A DNA stretch of 36,108 nt from Anoxybacillus sp. (GTDB lineage Bacteria; Bacillota; Bacilli; Bacillales; Anoxybacillaceae): assembly GCF_023512315.1 (NCBI RefSeq), contig NZ_JAILZV010000010.1, forward strand, positions 1-36,108, read 5' to 3'. Within the stretch, counting starts at the first letter, position 1, and the number at the start of each line of letters is the position of its first letter. Positions 24,255 through 32,205 of the stretch are shown here, piece by piece. Below the pieces are notes generated by a model, which saw only the letters and a program-made list of their open reading frames with translations, was not told the origin of the DNA and made no database searches. A program made the translations under genes and the position numbers.

Positions 24255-24485
24255 ATGGGAAAAATCGTGGAGTTGGATGTTCGTGATGATTTGCAAAAAA
24301 AGTTGGAGCCGTTCCAAAAAATTATGAACGCTGTTCAACCGCTCGAAGTGGGTGATACGTTTATTTTACATGCACCGTTTAAGCCCGTCCCACTTTTTGC
24401 GGTAATGAAAGCGAAAGGATTTACGTATGAAGCGGAACAACTCGACAAAAAACATTGGAAAGTGACGTTTGTCAAGCAGGGGTGA
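24255..24485 (+). CDS. DUF2249 domain protein (second of three)
   Basis: 76-aa protein (MGKIVELDVRDDLQKKLEPF...), DUF2249-like with FQKIMNAVQPLEVGDTFILHAPFKPVPLFAVM and the closing HWKVTFVKQG. The family pattern is a short beta-alpha-beta fold with a Lys/Pro-Leu-x-x-x-hydrophobic turn. GGGTGAG lies before ATG 24255; a GTG at 24246 sits inside that site and is unlikely. First gene of the operon led by the box at 24179. It ends 5 nt before the next gene. No Cys in the usual sulfur-carrier position. Confidence 0.8.
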   Translation: MGKIVELDVRDDLQKKLEPFQKIMNAVQPLEVGDTFILHAPFKPVPLFAVMKAKGFTYEAEQLDKKHWKVTFVKQG

Positions 24486-24490
24486 GAACG

Positions 24491-24700
24491 ATGATCTTAG
24501 ATAATCGTGGATTAGAACCACCGCAACCGATGATGCGGACGCTTGCGGCATTAGAAACGCTTCCTAAAGGAGAGACATTAACGATTATTAATGACCGCCG
24601 CCCGATGTTTTTATACGAACAGCTTGATGAACTTGGCTATCTTTATAAAACGAAAGAGCGCGAGGACGGGAGCTTTGAAATTACGATTACAAAGGGATGA
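24491..24700 (+). CDS. DUF2249 domain protein (third of three)
   Basis: 69-aa protein, DUF2249-like: LEPPQPMMRTLAALETLPKG, ETLTIINDRRPMFLYEQL and DGSFEITITKG. GGGGTGAG precedes ATG 24491, the same arrangement as for its upstream neighbour. The stop overlaps an ATG of the next frame. Divergent from both other copies, so they are old paralogs. Role unknown; always with the nitrate/NO genes here. Confidence 0.8.
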   Translation: MILDNRGLEPPQPMMRTLAALETLPKGETLTIINDRRPMFLYEQLDELGYLYKTKEREDGSFEITITKG

Positions 24701-24705
24701 CGACG

Positions 24706-25950
24706 ATGTTTCCTTCGACACAACAAACGTATGAAACAAATATTCGCTTGCCGTTTTCTTTTATTTTATTTGGCGTCGTTGCGTTCATCGCTTCTGAAGC
24801 GATGTTGCTTTTTTCCGGCACATCGCTCGTTCAAGGGGCGTTCCGTATCCCTAGCGTATGGGCGGCGATGCATCTAGCAGTGCTCGGTTGGGCGTTAATG
24901 GTCGCGATGGGCGCGATGTATCAACTCGTTCCAGTTGCCTTTTTAACGCCGATATGGAACGAAACATTAGGATTTGTGCAATTTTTTATCACCGCACTTG
25001 GCATTTTTCTGCTTTCGATTAGTTTCCTTTGGAAAATGGAGTTCGTGTTTTTCGCTGGCTTGTTGCTTATGCTCGGGTTTGTTCTTTTTTTCATCCAAAT
25101 GGCGATGACGCTAAAAAAACAGCCGGCAAAAAATATCATGACGTTATTTGTCAGTACAGCGCTTTTTTGCTTGCTATTGACGGTTTCTTTAGGAATAGCG
25201 CTTTCGTTTCATTTTTTTAGCAACAGCAAAATAGCAGATCATGTATTCATGCTAAAAACACATCTATTATTAGGAATTGCCGGATGGTTTACGTTGCTTA
25301 TTATCGGCTTTTCTTACAAAATGGTGCCGATGTTTTCGTTGGCGCACGGATTTTCGATGACGCTTGCCCGCTATGTGTACACCTTTTACGTCAGCGGACT
25401 CGCCGTTACCTTTTTCAGCTTTTTCACGAACAGTTCTGCTCTTTTCGCTAGTGGAACAGGACTGTTGTTGCTTGGGTTTGCGCTATTTAGCTACCATATC
25501 GTAACGATTTTGCGAAAGCGAGTCAAGAAAAAATTAGATCGTCCGTTTTTATTTGCGCTTTTCGCAATCGCTATCGCGCTTTGCCTACATGGATTCGCTT
25601 TTCTGTTCGCGATCATAGGAAATACGGCCGGTTTTGGCGTGATTATATACGGGTATCTTTTCGGATGGATTATTTTAAGCATTGTCGGTTATTTATATAA
25701 AATCGTGCCGTTTTTATGGTGGACGCACCGCTATAGCCAAAAAATCGGCAAAGAAAACGTACCGACGTTAAAACAAATGATAAATGAAAAATGGACTGTT
25801 TTTGCCTGCGGGTTATTTTTCATTAGCTTCGTCGGTGTCATCCTAGCGCTTGTTGTTTCTAGCTTGCCGTTATTTTATGCCGCGCAAGGCGGTATGGTCA
25901 TTTTTTCTGTTTTATTTGCAGGAGCAATCATCTCCGTATTGCGGAAATAA
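24706..25950 (+). CDS. 12-helix membrane protein with threefold G-W-x9-Y-x2-V-P repeat
   Basis: 414-aa protein with 12 clear hydrophobic helices and almost no loops. The same motif occurs in helices 2, 6 and 10: GW(61-62)...YQLVP(72-76), GW(193-194)...YKMVP(204-208), GW(320-321)...YKIVP(331-335), always 14 residues from W to P. His56 and His186 lie 5 and 7 residues before GW in the first two; Tyr315 replaces His in the third. Three four-helix units are the plan of heme-copper oxidase subunit I, and NnrS is another 12-helix heme protein of denitrifiers. A distant relative of these is inferred, not shown. ATG 24706 (AAAGGG at 9 nt) is preferred to ATG 24697. Fourth element of the CRP/FNR-controlled unit. 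Confidence 0.8.
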   Translation: MFPSTQQTYETNIRLPFSFILFGVVAFIASEAMLLFSGTSLVQGAFRIPSVWAAMHLAVLGWALMVAMGAMYQLVPVAFLTPIWNETLGFVQFFITALGIFLLSISFLWKMEFVFFAGLLLMLGFVLFFIQMAMTLKKQPAKNIMTLFVSTALFCLLLTVSLGIALSFHFFSNSKIADHVFMLKTHLLLGIAGWFTLLIIGFSYKMVPMFSLAHGFSMTLARYVYTFYVSGLAVTFFSFFTNSSALFASGTGLLLLGFALFSYHIVTILRKRVKKKLDRPFLFALFAIAIALCLHGFAFLFAIIGNTAGFGVIIYGYLFGWIILSIVGYLYKIVPFLWWTHRYSQKIGKENVPTLKQMINEKWTVFACGLFFISFVGVILALVVSSLPLFYAAQGGMVIFSVLFAGAIISVLRK

Positions 25951-25964
25951 GGGAGGAAAAGCAA

Positions 25965-26264
25965 ATGGAATTAAAAGAGATGGTCATGGAGCAGCTTCGT
26001 ACCGTATACGACCCAGAGCTAGGCATTAATGTGGTAGATTTAGGGCTAATTTACGATTTACGCGTTGACGACGGGGTTGTGTCGATTGTGATGACACTTA
26101 CTACCCCTGGCTGCCCGCTGCACGATTCCATTGTTGGTGGTGTCAAACGAGCGCTTGCACACATGGAAGGGGTAAAAGATGTCGATGTACAAATTACGTG
26201 GAATCCGCCATGGACACCAGAGCGAATGAGCGAAGCCGCACTACGGCAATTAGGACATATTTAA
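25965..26264 (+). CDS. yitW: MIP18/DUF59 family iron-sulfur assembly protein YitW
   Basis: 99-aa cytosolic protein of the MIP18 (DUF59, PaaD/SufT-like) family, linked to iron-sulfur cluster assembly or delivery. The family motifs are visible: VYDPELGINVVDLGLIYDL, the conserved TLTTPGCPLHDSI (Cys likely cluster-related), and TWNPPWTPERMS. B. subtilis YitW is similar in length and also sits next to yitV/yitU. GGGAGG precedes ATG 25965, and it follows the membrane protein gene by 14 nt, so it lies at the end of the CRP/FNR-driven operon. Confidence 0.88.
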   Translation: MELKEMVMEQLRTVYDPELGINVVDLGLIYDLRVDDGVVSIVMTLTTPGCPLHDSIVGGVKRALAHMEGVKDVDVQITWNPPWTPERMSEAALRQLGHI

Positions 26265-26311
26265 AATGGAAAAGCAGCCGCTCACCGCATAATATTGCCG
26301 ACAAGGCAAAA

Positions 26312-26572
26312 TAGATAGCAAACCAGGCGTGTTGATTAACCAATAAAAACCAGTTGACACTGCTCTATTTCTAGCTTTTCTGCCGTAGTCGGCAAGCGGT
26401 TCGCTTGCCGACTGGGCATGCGTACAGCATGCTCTCCTCGAACAATGAACGCTTTGCGGGCAAATGACATTTGCCCGCCGGCGTTCTTGTTCGAGGGAAG
26501 AGGCAGAAAAGCTTGTGTTCAGTCATATGATTTTCGTAAAATAATGGATAATCAACACTCGTGATAGCAAAC
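26312..26572. repeat. Large nested palindromic element flanked by a 10-bp direct repeat
   Basis: This fills most of a 347-bp gene-free gap. Outer arms GTGTTGATTAACCA (26329-26342) and TGGATAATCAACAC (26545-26558) pair with one mismatch. Inside, AGCTTTTCTGCC (26373-26384) pairs perfectly with 26502-26513 and closes three branches: hairpin AGTCGGCAAGCG (26387-26398 with 26402-26413), hairpin GCATGC (26416-26421 with 26427-26432), and a long arm made of CCTCGAACAA/TTGTTCGAGG, GAACGC/GCGTTC and GCGGGCAAATG/CATTTGCCCGC (26436-26496). GATAGCAAAC occurs on both sides (26313-26322 and 26563-26572 approximately), like a target duplication. No reading frame. It is a mobile miniature element or structured RNA; not recognised. 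Confidence 0.8.
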
Positions 26573-26586
26573 GATGATACTGGAAC

Positions 26587-26613
26587 GCGCAAGGCAAATG
26601 CCCTGCGCTTTTT
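26587..26613 (+). terminator. Terminator of the regulator-yitW transcript region
   Basis: Stem GCGCA(A)GGC/GCC(C)TGCGC (26587-26595, 26600-26608) followed by TTTTT. The structured element would therefore lie in the 3' untranslated part of the yitW message. Confidence 0.75.
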
Positions 26614-27373
26614 ATACGTGCTCGATAAACCATTGGACGGTTTCTAAAAATGCTTCTCGCGTCACTTTATGGCCAGCCTCGTCGTCCGAAATGAATTTCA
26701 GTTTCTCATTTGGATAAAGTGGTTTTATTTGCTGATAAAACTCATATGTATAGTGGTAAGGAACGACTTGGTCACGCTCCCCATGCCACATCATGAGCGG
26801 ACGACCACGCAATTTTTCTGGTTGTTTTGAGAGGTCGTACGGTGTTAACCGTTCACGTTCTTTTTTCAGCTGTTCATCGGACAATGGAATGGATAGACGC
26901 ATTTGCTTGGTCAATTCAATTTGCGCATCAAAAAACGCTTCATAGTTCGGACTTCCCATTAACGAAACAGCCGCTTTAATCCAAGGATATGTCGCAAGTG
27001 AACCGAAAGTGACAATCCCTCCCATTGATGTACCAGCAACACCGATACGGTCTTCTTGGACAAGATGTTGCGCACATAGCGCTTGTTTTACTTGTCCGAC
27101 TTCATGAATCGTTTGCACAACAATGTCCCAAAATGCTAAATGAAGCTTTTCGTTTGTCAACGATTGTTCGCGTTCGCCATGATAAATGGCATCTGGCAAC
27201 ACGACGCGATAGCCCGCTTCCGCCAATAAATACCCGAAATGAAGATTATGTTCTTTTGCGCTCGTAAAGCCGTGCACAAACATAATCAACGGCAGCTTTT
27301 CGTGCCGCTTTTCCGCCTTCACCACATGAAGTACCGGAATGCCAGCAATTTTTTCGTTTTGAATAATAACCAT
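26612..27373 (-). CDS. yitV: Alpha/beta-hydrolase (putative esterase) YitV
   Basis: 253-aa cytosolic alpha/beta-hydrolase of the dienelactone-hydrolase/prolyl-oligopeptidase-like group. Oxyanion region FVHGFTSAKEHN, nucleophile elbow GTSMGG, catalytic Asp in WHGERDQVVP and His in DEAGHKVT are all visible, so it should be active; the substrate is unknown. The frame is open for another 96 nt, but ATG 27373 gives the length of B. subtilis YitV (about 255 aa) and has AAAAGGGG about 10 nt upstream. Divergent from yitU. Confidence 0.87.
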   Translation of the reverse strand: MVIIQNEKIAGIPVLHVVKAEKRHEKLPLIMFVHGFTSAKEHNLHFGYLLAEAGYRVVLPDAIYHGEREQSLTNEKLHLAFWDIVVQTIHEVGQVKQALCAQHLVQEDRIGVAGTSMGGIVTFGSLATYPWIKAAVSLMGSPNYEAFFDAQIELTKQMRLSIPLSDEQLKKERERLTPYDLSKQPEKLRGRPLMMWHGERDQVVPYHYTYEFYQQIKPLYPNEKLKFISDDEAGHKVTREAFLETVQWFIEHV

Positions 27374-27418
27374 CCTGCGAAACCCCTTTTTTGTTATTCT
27401 CTTCTTTAGTGTAACATG

Positions 27419-27448
27419 TAGACAAAAATTTTGGAAAAGAGTTACACT
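27419..27448 (+). promoter_or_regulatory. Candidate sigma-A promoter for yitU
   Basis: TAGACA (27419-27424), 18-nt spacer, TACACT (27443-27448) in the divergent yitV-yitU space. Matches are partial. Confidence 0.35.
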
Positions 27449-27500
27449 GAAAATGTCTTTATCGTTCATTTAAAAAATTTTGATACGTAAAGGAGACCGT

Positions 27501-28307
27501 ATGGAACAGTATTTAATCGCATTGGATTTAGATGGAACGTTGTTAAAAGAAGATAAAACGATTTCCCAAATGACAAAAGAAGTGATTTTCCGCGCCAAAG
27601 AAGCAGGGCATCTTGTCGTCATCGCCACCGGCAGACCGTATCGGGCGAGCAAGATGTATTACGAAGAGCTAGCACTAACAACCCCTATGATTAATTTCAA
27701 CGGCGCTTTTGTCCATCATCCAACAGACGATACGTGGGGAATGTTCCACTCCCCTCTTGCGCTCGAAACGGTAAAGGAAATTATTGAAGTGAGCGAAACA
27801 TACCATGTCAAAAACATTTTGGCAGAAGTGATGGACGACGTTTATTTTCACGAGCATGATGAGAAGCTCTTAGATATTGTCAAACTTGGCAATCCGAAAA
27901 TTGAAATCGGTGACTTGCGACAACTGCTAAAAGCGGACCCGACGAGCGTCCTTATTCATAGCGACGAACAACATGCAGAGGCTATCCAGCGTTATTTGTC
28001 TTCTGTGCATGCCAATGTGCTGCACCATCGCCGCTGGGCAGCGCCATGGCATATTATTGAAATCGTTCGCACCGGTGTTCATAAAGCGTTTGGGCTAGAA
28101 CGTGTGGCAGAATATTACCAAATCCCAAAAGAGCGTGTCATCGCATTTGGTGACGAAGATAACGATTTAGAGATGATTCAATGGGCAGGATATGGCATTG
28201 CGATGGGGAACGCCATTGAGCCGCTGAAACAGGTGGCGAACGATATAACAAAAACGAACGAAGAAGACGGCATCGGCGTTTATTTAAAGGCGCTGTTAAA
28301 GTTGTAA
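27501..28307 (+). CDS. yitU: HAD-family (Cof-type) phosphatase YitU
   Basis: 268-aa cytosolic HAD phosphatase, subclass IIB. Motif I DLDGTLL (nucleophile first Asp), motif II IATGRP, a Lys in the motif III region (HKAFGLERV) and motif IV GDEDNDLEM are complete. The cap domain sits between motifs II and III. B. subtilis YitU is reported to dephosphorylate the riboflavin intermediate ARPP among other sugar phosphates. ATG 27501 has AAAGGAG 7-8 nt upstream; a longer frame lacks a ribosome site. Confidence 0.88.
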   Translation: MEQYLIALDLDGTLLKEDKTISQMTKEVIFRAKEAGHLVVIATGRPYRASKMYYEELALTTPMINFNGAFVHHPTDDTWGMFHSPLALETVKEIIEVSETYHVKNILAEVMDDVYFHEHDEKLLDIVKLGNPKIEIGDLRQLLKADPTSVLIHSDEQHAEAIQRYLSSVHANVLHHRRWAAPWHIIEIVRTGVHKAFGLERVAEYYQIPKERVIAFGDEDNDLEMIQWAGYGIAMGNAIEPLKQVANDITKTNEEDGIGVYLKALLKL

Positions 28308-28392
28308 GCAATTGCCTTACTAACGCTTCCTCGTTGTGGCTACAATAAAAGTGACGCACGTTGCGTCTTCACTTTTTAAGGGGGAATGCGTC

Positions 28393-28545
28393 TTGGGCAA
28401 ACGAAATAAATCGAAGCGATTCATTCAACAAAGCGTCGATACAATCGAAAAACACGATGAGCGAATTCCTTATCATATGACGTATGCAGAGGCAGAAGAA
28501 CGAAAAGCAAGACAAGCGATCGATATGTCGATTGGAGGCGAGTGA
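28393..28545 (+). CDS. Small basic protein of unknown function (50 aa)
   Basis: 50 aa, MGKRNKSKRFIQQSVDTIEK...; basic N-terminus and an acidic/helical C-terminal half with YHMTYAEAEERKARQAID. TTG start at 28393 with AAGGGGG about 8 nt before it. The stop is 2 nt from the next start and the Shine-Dalgarno of the DUF3813-like gene lies in its last codons, so they form an operon. No family recognised with certainty. Confidence 0.65.
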   Translation: MGKRNKSKRFIQQSVDTIEKHDERIPYHMTYAEAEERKARQAIDMSIGGE

Positions 28546-28547
28546 CG

Positions 28548-28742
28548 ATGAGCAATCGTCTATTCCAAGAAGCAAAAAAAGCGGTCATGCTGGCAAAACA
28601 AGCAGCAAACGAGCAAGCAGATCATATGGACGAAGCAATTGCCATCGCTAAAAACGCCCTGTCTTCTGCTTATGCTCATTCTAACGTAGCCGAAAAAGCG
28701 CAACTGCGCCAGCTGCAAGAAGAATTGGATCAGCTTAAATAG
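28548..28742 (+). CDS. DUF3813-like small helical protein (64 aa)
   Basis: 64 aa, MSNRLFQEAKKAVMLAKQAANEQ..., all-helical with Ala/Lys/Gln-rich heptads (EKAQLRQLQEELDQL). It resembles DUF3813, a short Bacillaceae family of unknown role. GGAGG lies 9 nt before ATG 28548. A strong terminator begins at its stop codon. Confidence 0.7.
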   Translation: MSNRLFQEAKKAVMLAKQAANEQADHMDEAIAIAKNALSSAYAHSNVAEKAQLRQLQEELDQLK

Positions 28743-28769
28743 CGATGCGGAAAACCCGCATCGCTTTTT
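28742..28769 (+). terminator. Terminator after the DUF3813-like gene
   Basis: Perfect 9-bp stem GCGATGCGG/CCGCATCGC (28742-28750, 28756-28764) followed by TTTTT. Confidence 0.9.
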
Positions 28770-28800
28770 GTTAAGAGGTAGGAAAGCATAAAATTTTGCA

Positions 28801-28900
28801 ATTAGGTGGAGCGCCGTCTAGCTCCAAGCGCCATGGACAACCCCTCCTCGGTGGGGCTTGTGCGATCTTCGCCGATAGGCGGGCGCTTTGCGCTTTTCTT
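28801..28900. repeat. GC-rich intergenic repeat element
   Basis: Gap filler between a terminator and the secreted protein gene. Hairpins CCCC(TCCTCGG)TGGGG and CGCC(GATA)GGCG are present. Read on the minus strand it starts GAAAAGCG and ends GGAGCTAGAC, the same boundaries as the units at 5859-6127, so it is a single copy of that repeat family. Confidence 0.6.
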
Positions 28901-31148
28901 AATTTCCTGCGATATCTGGATACTTATTCATAAACCGATAAATAATCACTGCTAAATCAGCCCTTGTTAACGAAGAGGATGGTTGAAACTCTTTCGATTT
29001 CGTTCCAGGCATAATTTTTAATTTACTAATCAACCCAACATGACCTTTATGTTGAATCTTATTTGCATCTTTAAACGAAATCGGAAACAAATCGGTTTGC
29101 GAAGCAAGCTTATCATATCCTAACGCACGAACAAGGGTCACGGCGACAAATTCTCGCGTTACTTGGCTTGTCGGGTGAAAATATTCTTCATCTACTTTAA
29201 TTAATCTGCGGTCAACCGCTCTTTGTAAATACGGGTAGTAGTCTGCCTCTTTTTTTACATCTTTGAATGGTGCGGCTGCGTTCTCATTATACCACGTTCC
29301 GTAATCCCCAATCGCTCTCATGACAACCTCGACAAATTCCCCTTTTGTCACTACTCGCTCTGGATATACTTTCCCGTTTTCCACATCGTATATATTGTAA
29401 TCAATCATTGCTTGCAGCGCCTGTTCTTGTTTATGTCCTTTTATATCTGTTGCTACATTTTGGTCGTCGACTACCCTTCCAGTGGAAGCATCTTTCCATT
29501 TCCCATCAACGGCATCTAAATATTTTTCCTCCCAAGACGGGGTTGGTTGATAAACTAAAATAGCTGTGCTATTTCTTTTTTCATCCACCGTTAAGGTCGT
29601 AAAGTAGCTTAAGGCAAGCTTTTTATCCTCTAAATACATTTCTTCTGCTTTTTCTAGCGAAACGACTTTGGTTGGCAACGGAAACGATACGTTACGCCAC
29701 TCGGTAAAGAAACGAATAATTTTTCCTGTTTCCGCAGAAACGGCTACACTTATTCCTTGTCCTTGTACTGGAATTCCATTTTCTTTGCGATAAAAGTACA
29801 TTTCGTAAAAGAGCGGGTTCGATTTGCTGTCATACCGTACTTCCTGCGGCAACGTAGCATATAAACGATCCACTTTATCAGGAGCCACTTTTTTTACAAA
29901 ATTTTTTGCGATTTCAAGTGCCTGTTCTTTCGTGTAGTTCACCTGCGGGTTTTTGTTTGCTTCCGATTCTTTATAGTACATCACATTGCGGTCAAATCGA
30001 GTAAGTTCCCCTGTTTTTGCATTTATTTCTGCATACATATAGTTGGTATCTTCTCCATTATCTCGAAAGCCAAGCACCCATACAGAAGTTTCCCCCCGGT
30101 CTTCGTAATTCACCGAATCAAGTTCGATAGAATCCGGCAGCTCCATTGTTCGTTTCACTGCTTCTATGGCTTCTTTTTGCGTTAATTCTTTGCTTCGCGG
30201 CGGCAAAGGAGTAGCGCTTTCTGCTAACGGCTTATCGTCTATCGGTGCTGTTTGCTCCACCGGTTTTCCGTACATATCAATAAATTTTCCGGTATGAGCG
30301 TCGATAATGGCATTAAAGTTCGCTTGATAATATGGATATGCATTCGTTTTCGGTACGTAGATTAATTTTGGAGCCTGCTTCGATGAATAGTCGATTTGGT
30401 AACGTAACTCTAATTCCATGCGGTCTTTTAACAACTTTCTTGCTTCGTCTAAAGAAATGACGTTTTCCTTCTTTTCAAATGTTACTTCATCATTCCAATT
30501 ATATTCAAAGTTCCGAATTTCCCCATTCCCATCAATCGTTATCATAATATTGTTTTCATAATATGGTACATGATCGACCATTTGATAAAAACGGATCGCG
30601 TAAAATCGTCGTTCTCCGTACGGTAATCTCCCTTGCTGTTTTTTCAATTGCTCATCGATGACAAGTTCGTTTAATTTCTTTGGATACAGCTTTTGAATGT
30701 ATTGTTTCGCTACATCCACTGCTTGATCATAACTTACTTTCGGTGGAAATGGCATGTTGCCGTCTTTTTCATGATAAATATTAATATTTACAACATTTCC
30801 TGTTTGGGCGTTTACCGTTATATAAATTCCATGGTATCCTTTATCTTCTTTATACCACGACATTTGCCACACCGGCTTATTTCCATACCATTGTGTCGAA
30901 AAAGTAATTCCCTGAAATTTATACCCTTTGTCAATGTTAATTGTTTTTTTCGCAATTTCAATCGCTTGTTCTTTCGAAATCTTCACTTCTTCCATATCAA
31001 TCGCTGTAGAGTTGACGCCTACTTGTTGATACAGTTTTTGCTGTGAAGGTAAATATAGTTCCTTCTCCGCTGCTTTTGCGGTAATCGGTCCCGTGCTTGT
31101 AACAAGCACAGAAGCTACTAAAAACTTCGAAAGCCAATCTTTCTGCAT
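28899..31148 (-). CDS. Secreted YcdB/YcdC-repeat protein with C-terminal SLH domains
   Basis: 749-aa exported surface protein. A signal peptide MQKDWLSKFLVASVLV... ends near AKA-A (about residue 26). The body holds repeated YcdB/YcdC (PepSY-like) units, each with an SKEQAIEIAKK-type helix, a Tyr/Trp-rich strand and a TGNVVNI/TGKFIDMYG/TGELTRFD/TGKIIRFF closing strand. The last about 190 residues carry S-layer homology repeats (FKDVKKEADYYPYLQRAVDRRLIK, then SLTRADLAVIIYRFM), which should bind wall polymers. ATG 31148 follows AAGGGGG at 7 nt; the earlier ATG at 31187 has no site. Function of the repeats unknown; related B. subtilis proteins are YcdB/YcdC. Confidence 0.87.
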   Translation of the reverse strand: MQKDWLSKFLVASVLVTSTGPITAKAAEKELYLPSQQKLYQQVGVNSTAIDMEEVKISKEQAIEIAKKTINIDKGYKFQGITFSTQWYGNKPVWQMSWYKEDKGYHGIYITVNAQTGNVVNINIYHEKDGNMPFPPKVSYDQAVDVAKQYIQKLYPKKLNELVIDEQLKKQQGRLPYGERRFYAIRFYQMVDHVPYYENNIMITIDGNGEIRNFEYNWNDEVTFEKKENVISLDEARKLLKDRMELELRYQIDYSSKQAPKLIYVPKTNAYPYYQANFNAIIDAHTGKFIDMYGKPVEQTAPIDDKPLAESATPLPPRSKELTQKEAIEAVKRTMELPDSIELDSVNYEDRGETSVWVLGFRDNGEDTNYMYAEINAKTGELTRFDRNVMYYKESEANKNPQVNYTKEQALEIAKNFVKKVAPDKVDRLYATLPQEVRYDSKSNPLFYEMYFYRKENGIPVQGQGISVAVSAETGKIIRFFTEWRNVSFPLPTKVVSLEKAEEMYLEDKKLALSYFTTLTVDEKRNSTAILVYQPTPSWEEKYLDAVDGKWKDASTGRVVDDQNVATDIKGHKQEQALQAMIDYNIYDVENGKVYPERVVTKGEFVEVVMRAIGDYGTWYNENAAAPFKDVKKEADYYPYLQRAVDRRLIKVDEEYFHPTSQVTREFVAVTLVRALGYDKLASQTDLFPISFKDANKIQHKGHVGLISKLKIMPGTKSKEFQPSSSLTRADLAVIIYRFMNKYPDIAGN

Positions 31149-31220
31149 TGTAATCCCCCTTTTTATAATTTCTGGAATGAAATCCATTTATTTAGACGAA
31201 TAGCGCATTAAAAAGTTTCA

Positions 31221-31260
31221 GAAAAAACAACAAACCGCCCAAAAAAGAGGCGGTTTGTTG
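31221..31260 (-). terminator. yitT terminator
   Basis: Perfect 12-bp stem CAACAAACCGCC/GGCGGTTTGTTG (31228-31239, 31249-31260) followed on the minus strand by TTTTTTC. Confidence 0.88.
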
Positions 31261-31267
31261 CTACCAC

Positions 31268-32110
31268 TTATTCTTTCCGAAAAAACCCAAACACCGCCGT
31301 TGTTTGGACGATGTTAGTGAACGCTTGTGGGTCTACTTCTTTAATGATTCGCTCTAAGTCAAAGAGCTCGTATCTCGTAAGAACGATCATTAATACATCT
31401 TTCTTTTCTTGTGAAAAAGCACCGGTAGCCGGAATCGTCGTAATGCCGCGGACGAGTTTGGCGTGGATCGCTTTTTTTAGTTCCTCTCCTTTGTTTGTTA
31501 CAATCATCGCGGTCAGCTTTTGATGTCGAGTATGAATGGCGTCAATGACCCTTGTTGAGGCATATAGCGTCACAAGCGTATAGAGCGCCTTTTCCCAGCC
31601 GTATATATATCCTGCCGTTAAAATAATGACTGCATTCAACGCAAAAAAATACGTACCGACAGGACGGTCTTTCATACGCGACAATACTAAGGCAATAATA
31701 TCAAGCCCACCGGTCGAAGCCCCCCACTTGAGCGTCCAGCCAACCCCGATTGCCCCGATGACTCCGCCAAATACAGCATTTAACAAAATGTCGTCAGCCA
31801 CTCTTTTCACCGGAATCATTTCTAAAAAAAGCGACATAAACAAAACGCTCAAAAAACTATAAAGCGTAAACGACTTCCCTACTTGCTTCCATCCTAAAAT
31901 CGCGACCGGAACGTTCAGCAGGAACAACAACATTCCTGTCGAAAGATGATAAGGGGTATAGTCCGCGACTAATTTCGACGTAAGCTGAGCAATCCCAGCA
32001 AATCCGCTCGTATAAACATTTGCCGGAATTAAAAAGAAATTGAGTGCTACAGCGTTTAACAACGCACCAATCAGTACAACCGCTAATTTTTTTATTTGCA
32101 ACCAAGCCAT
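31268..32110 (-). CDS. yitT: YitT family membrane protein
   Basis: 280-aa protein with five to six N-terminal membrane helices (YitT/DUF161 domain, including FLIPANVYTSGFAGIAQL and the GASTGGLDIIALVLSR segment typical of the family) and a C-terminal soluble DUF2179 domain (ending QTTAVFGFFRKE). Transport of an unknown solute is often guessed but unproven. GAGGTG precedes ATG 32110. It is divergent from yitS, the same neighbours as in B. subtilis. Confidence 0.9.
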   Translation of the reverse strand: MAWLQIKKLAVVLIGALLNAVALNFFLIPANVYTSGFAGIAQLTSKLVADYTPYHLSTGMLLFLLNVPVAILGWKQVGKSFTLYSFLSVLFMSLFLEMIPVKRVADDILLNAVFGGVIGAIGVGWTLKWGASTGGLDIIALVLSRMKDRPVGTYFFALNAVIILTAGYIYGWEKALYTLVTLYASTRVIDAIHTRHQKLTAMIVTNKGEELKKAIHAKLVRGITTIPATGAFSQEKKDVLMIVLTRYELFDLERIIKEVDPQAFTNIVQTTAVFGFFRKE

Positions 32111-32137
32111 TTTTTCACCTCATGACCAAACAGAAAA

Positions 32138-32166
32138 TTGTTTTTTCATTTAAAAATCGTTACACT
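32138..32166 (+). promoter_or_regulatory. Sigma-A promoter for yitS
   Basis: TTGTTT (32138-32143), 17-nt spacer, TACACT (32161-32166). Confidence 0.5.
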
Positions 32167-32205
32167 TATTTAAGAGCAAAATGATGAAATAAGTAGGTGA
32201 GTATT

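Noticed and set aside
26329..26558. CRISPR array or tRNA cloverleaf in the palindromic gap
   Set aside because: No regular repeat-spacer pattern; the branches do not have tRNA arm lengths or conserved loop bases.
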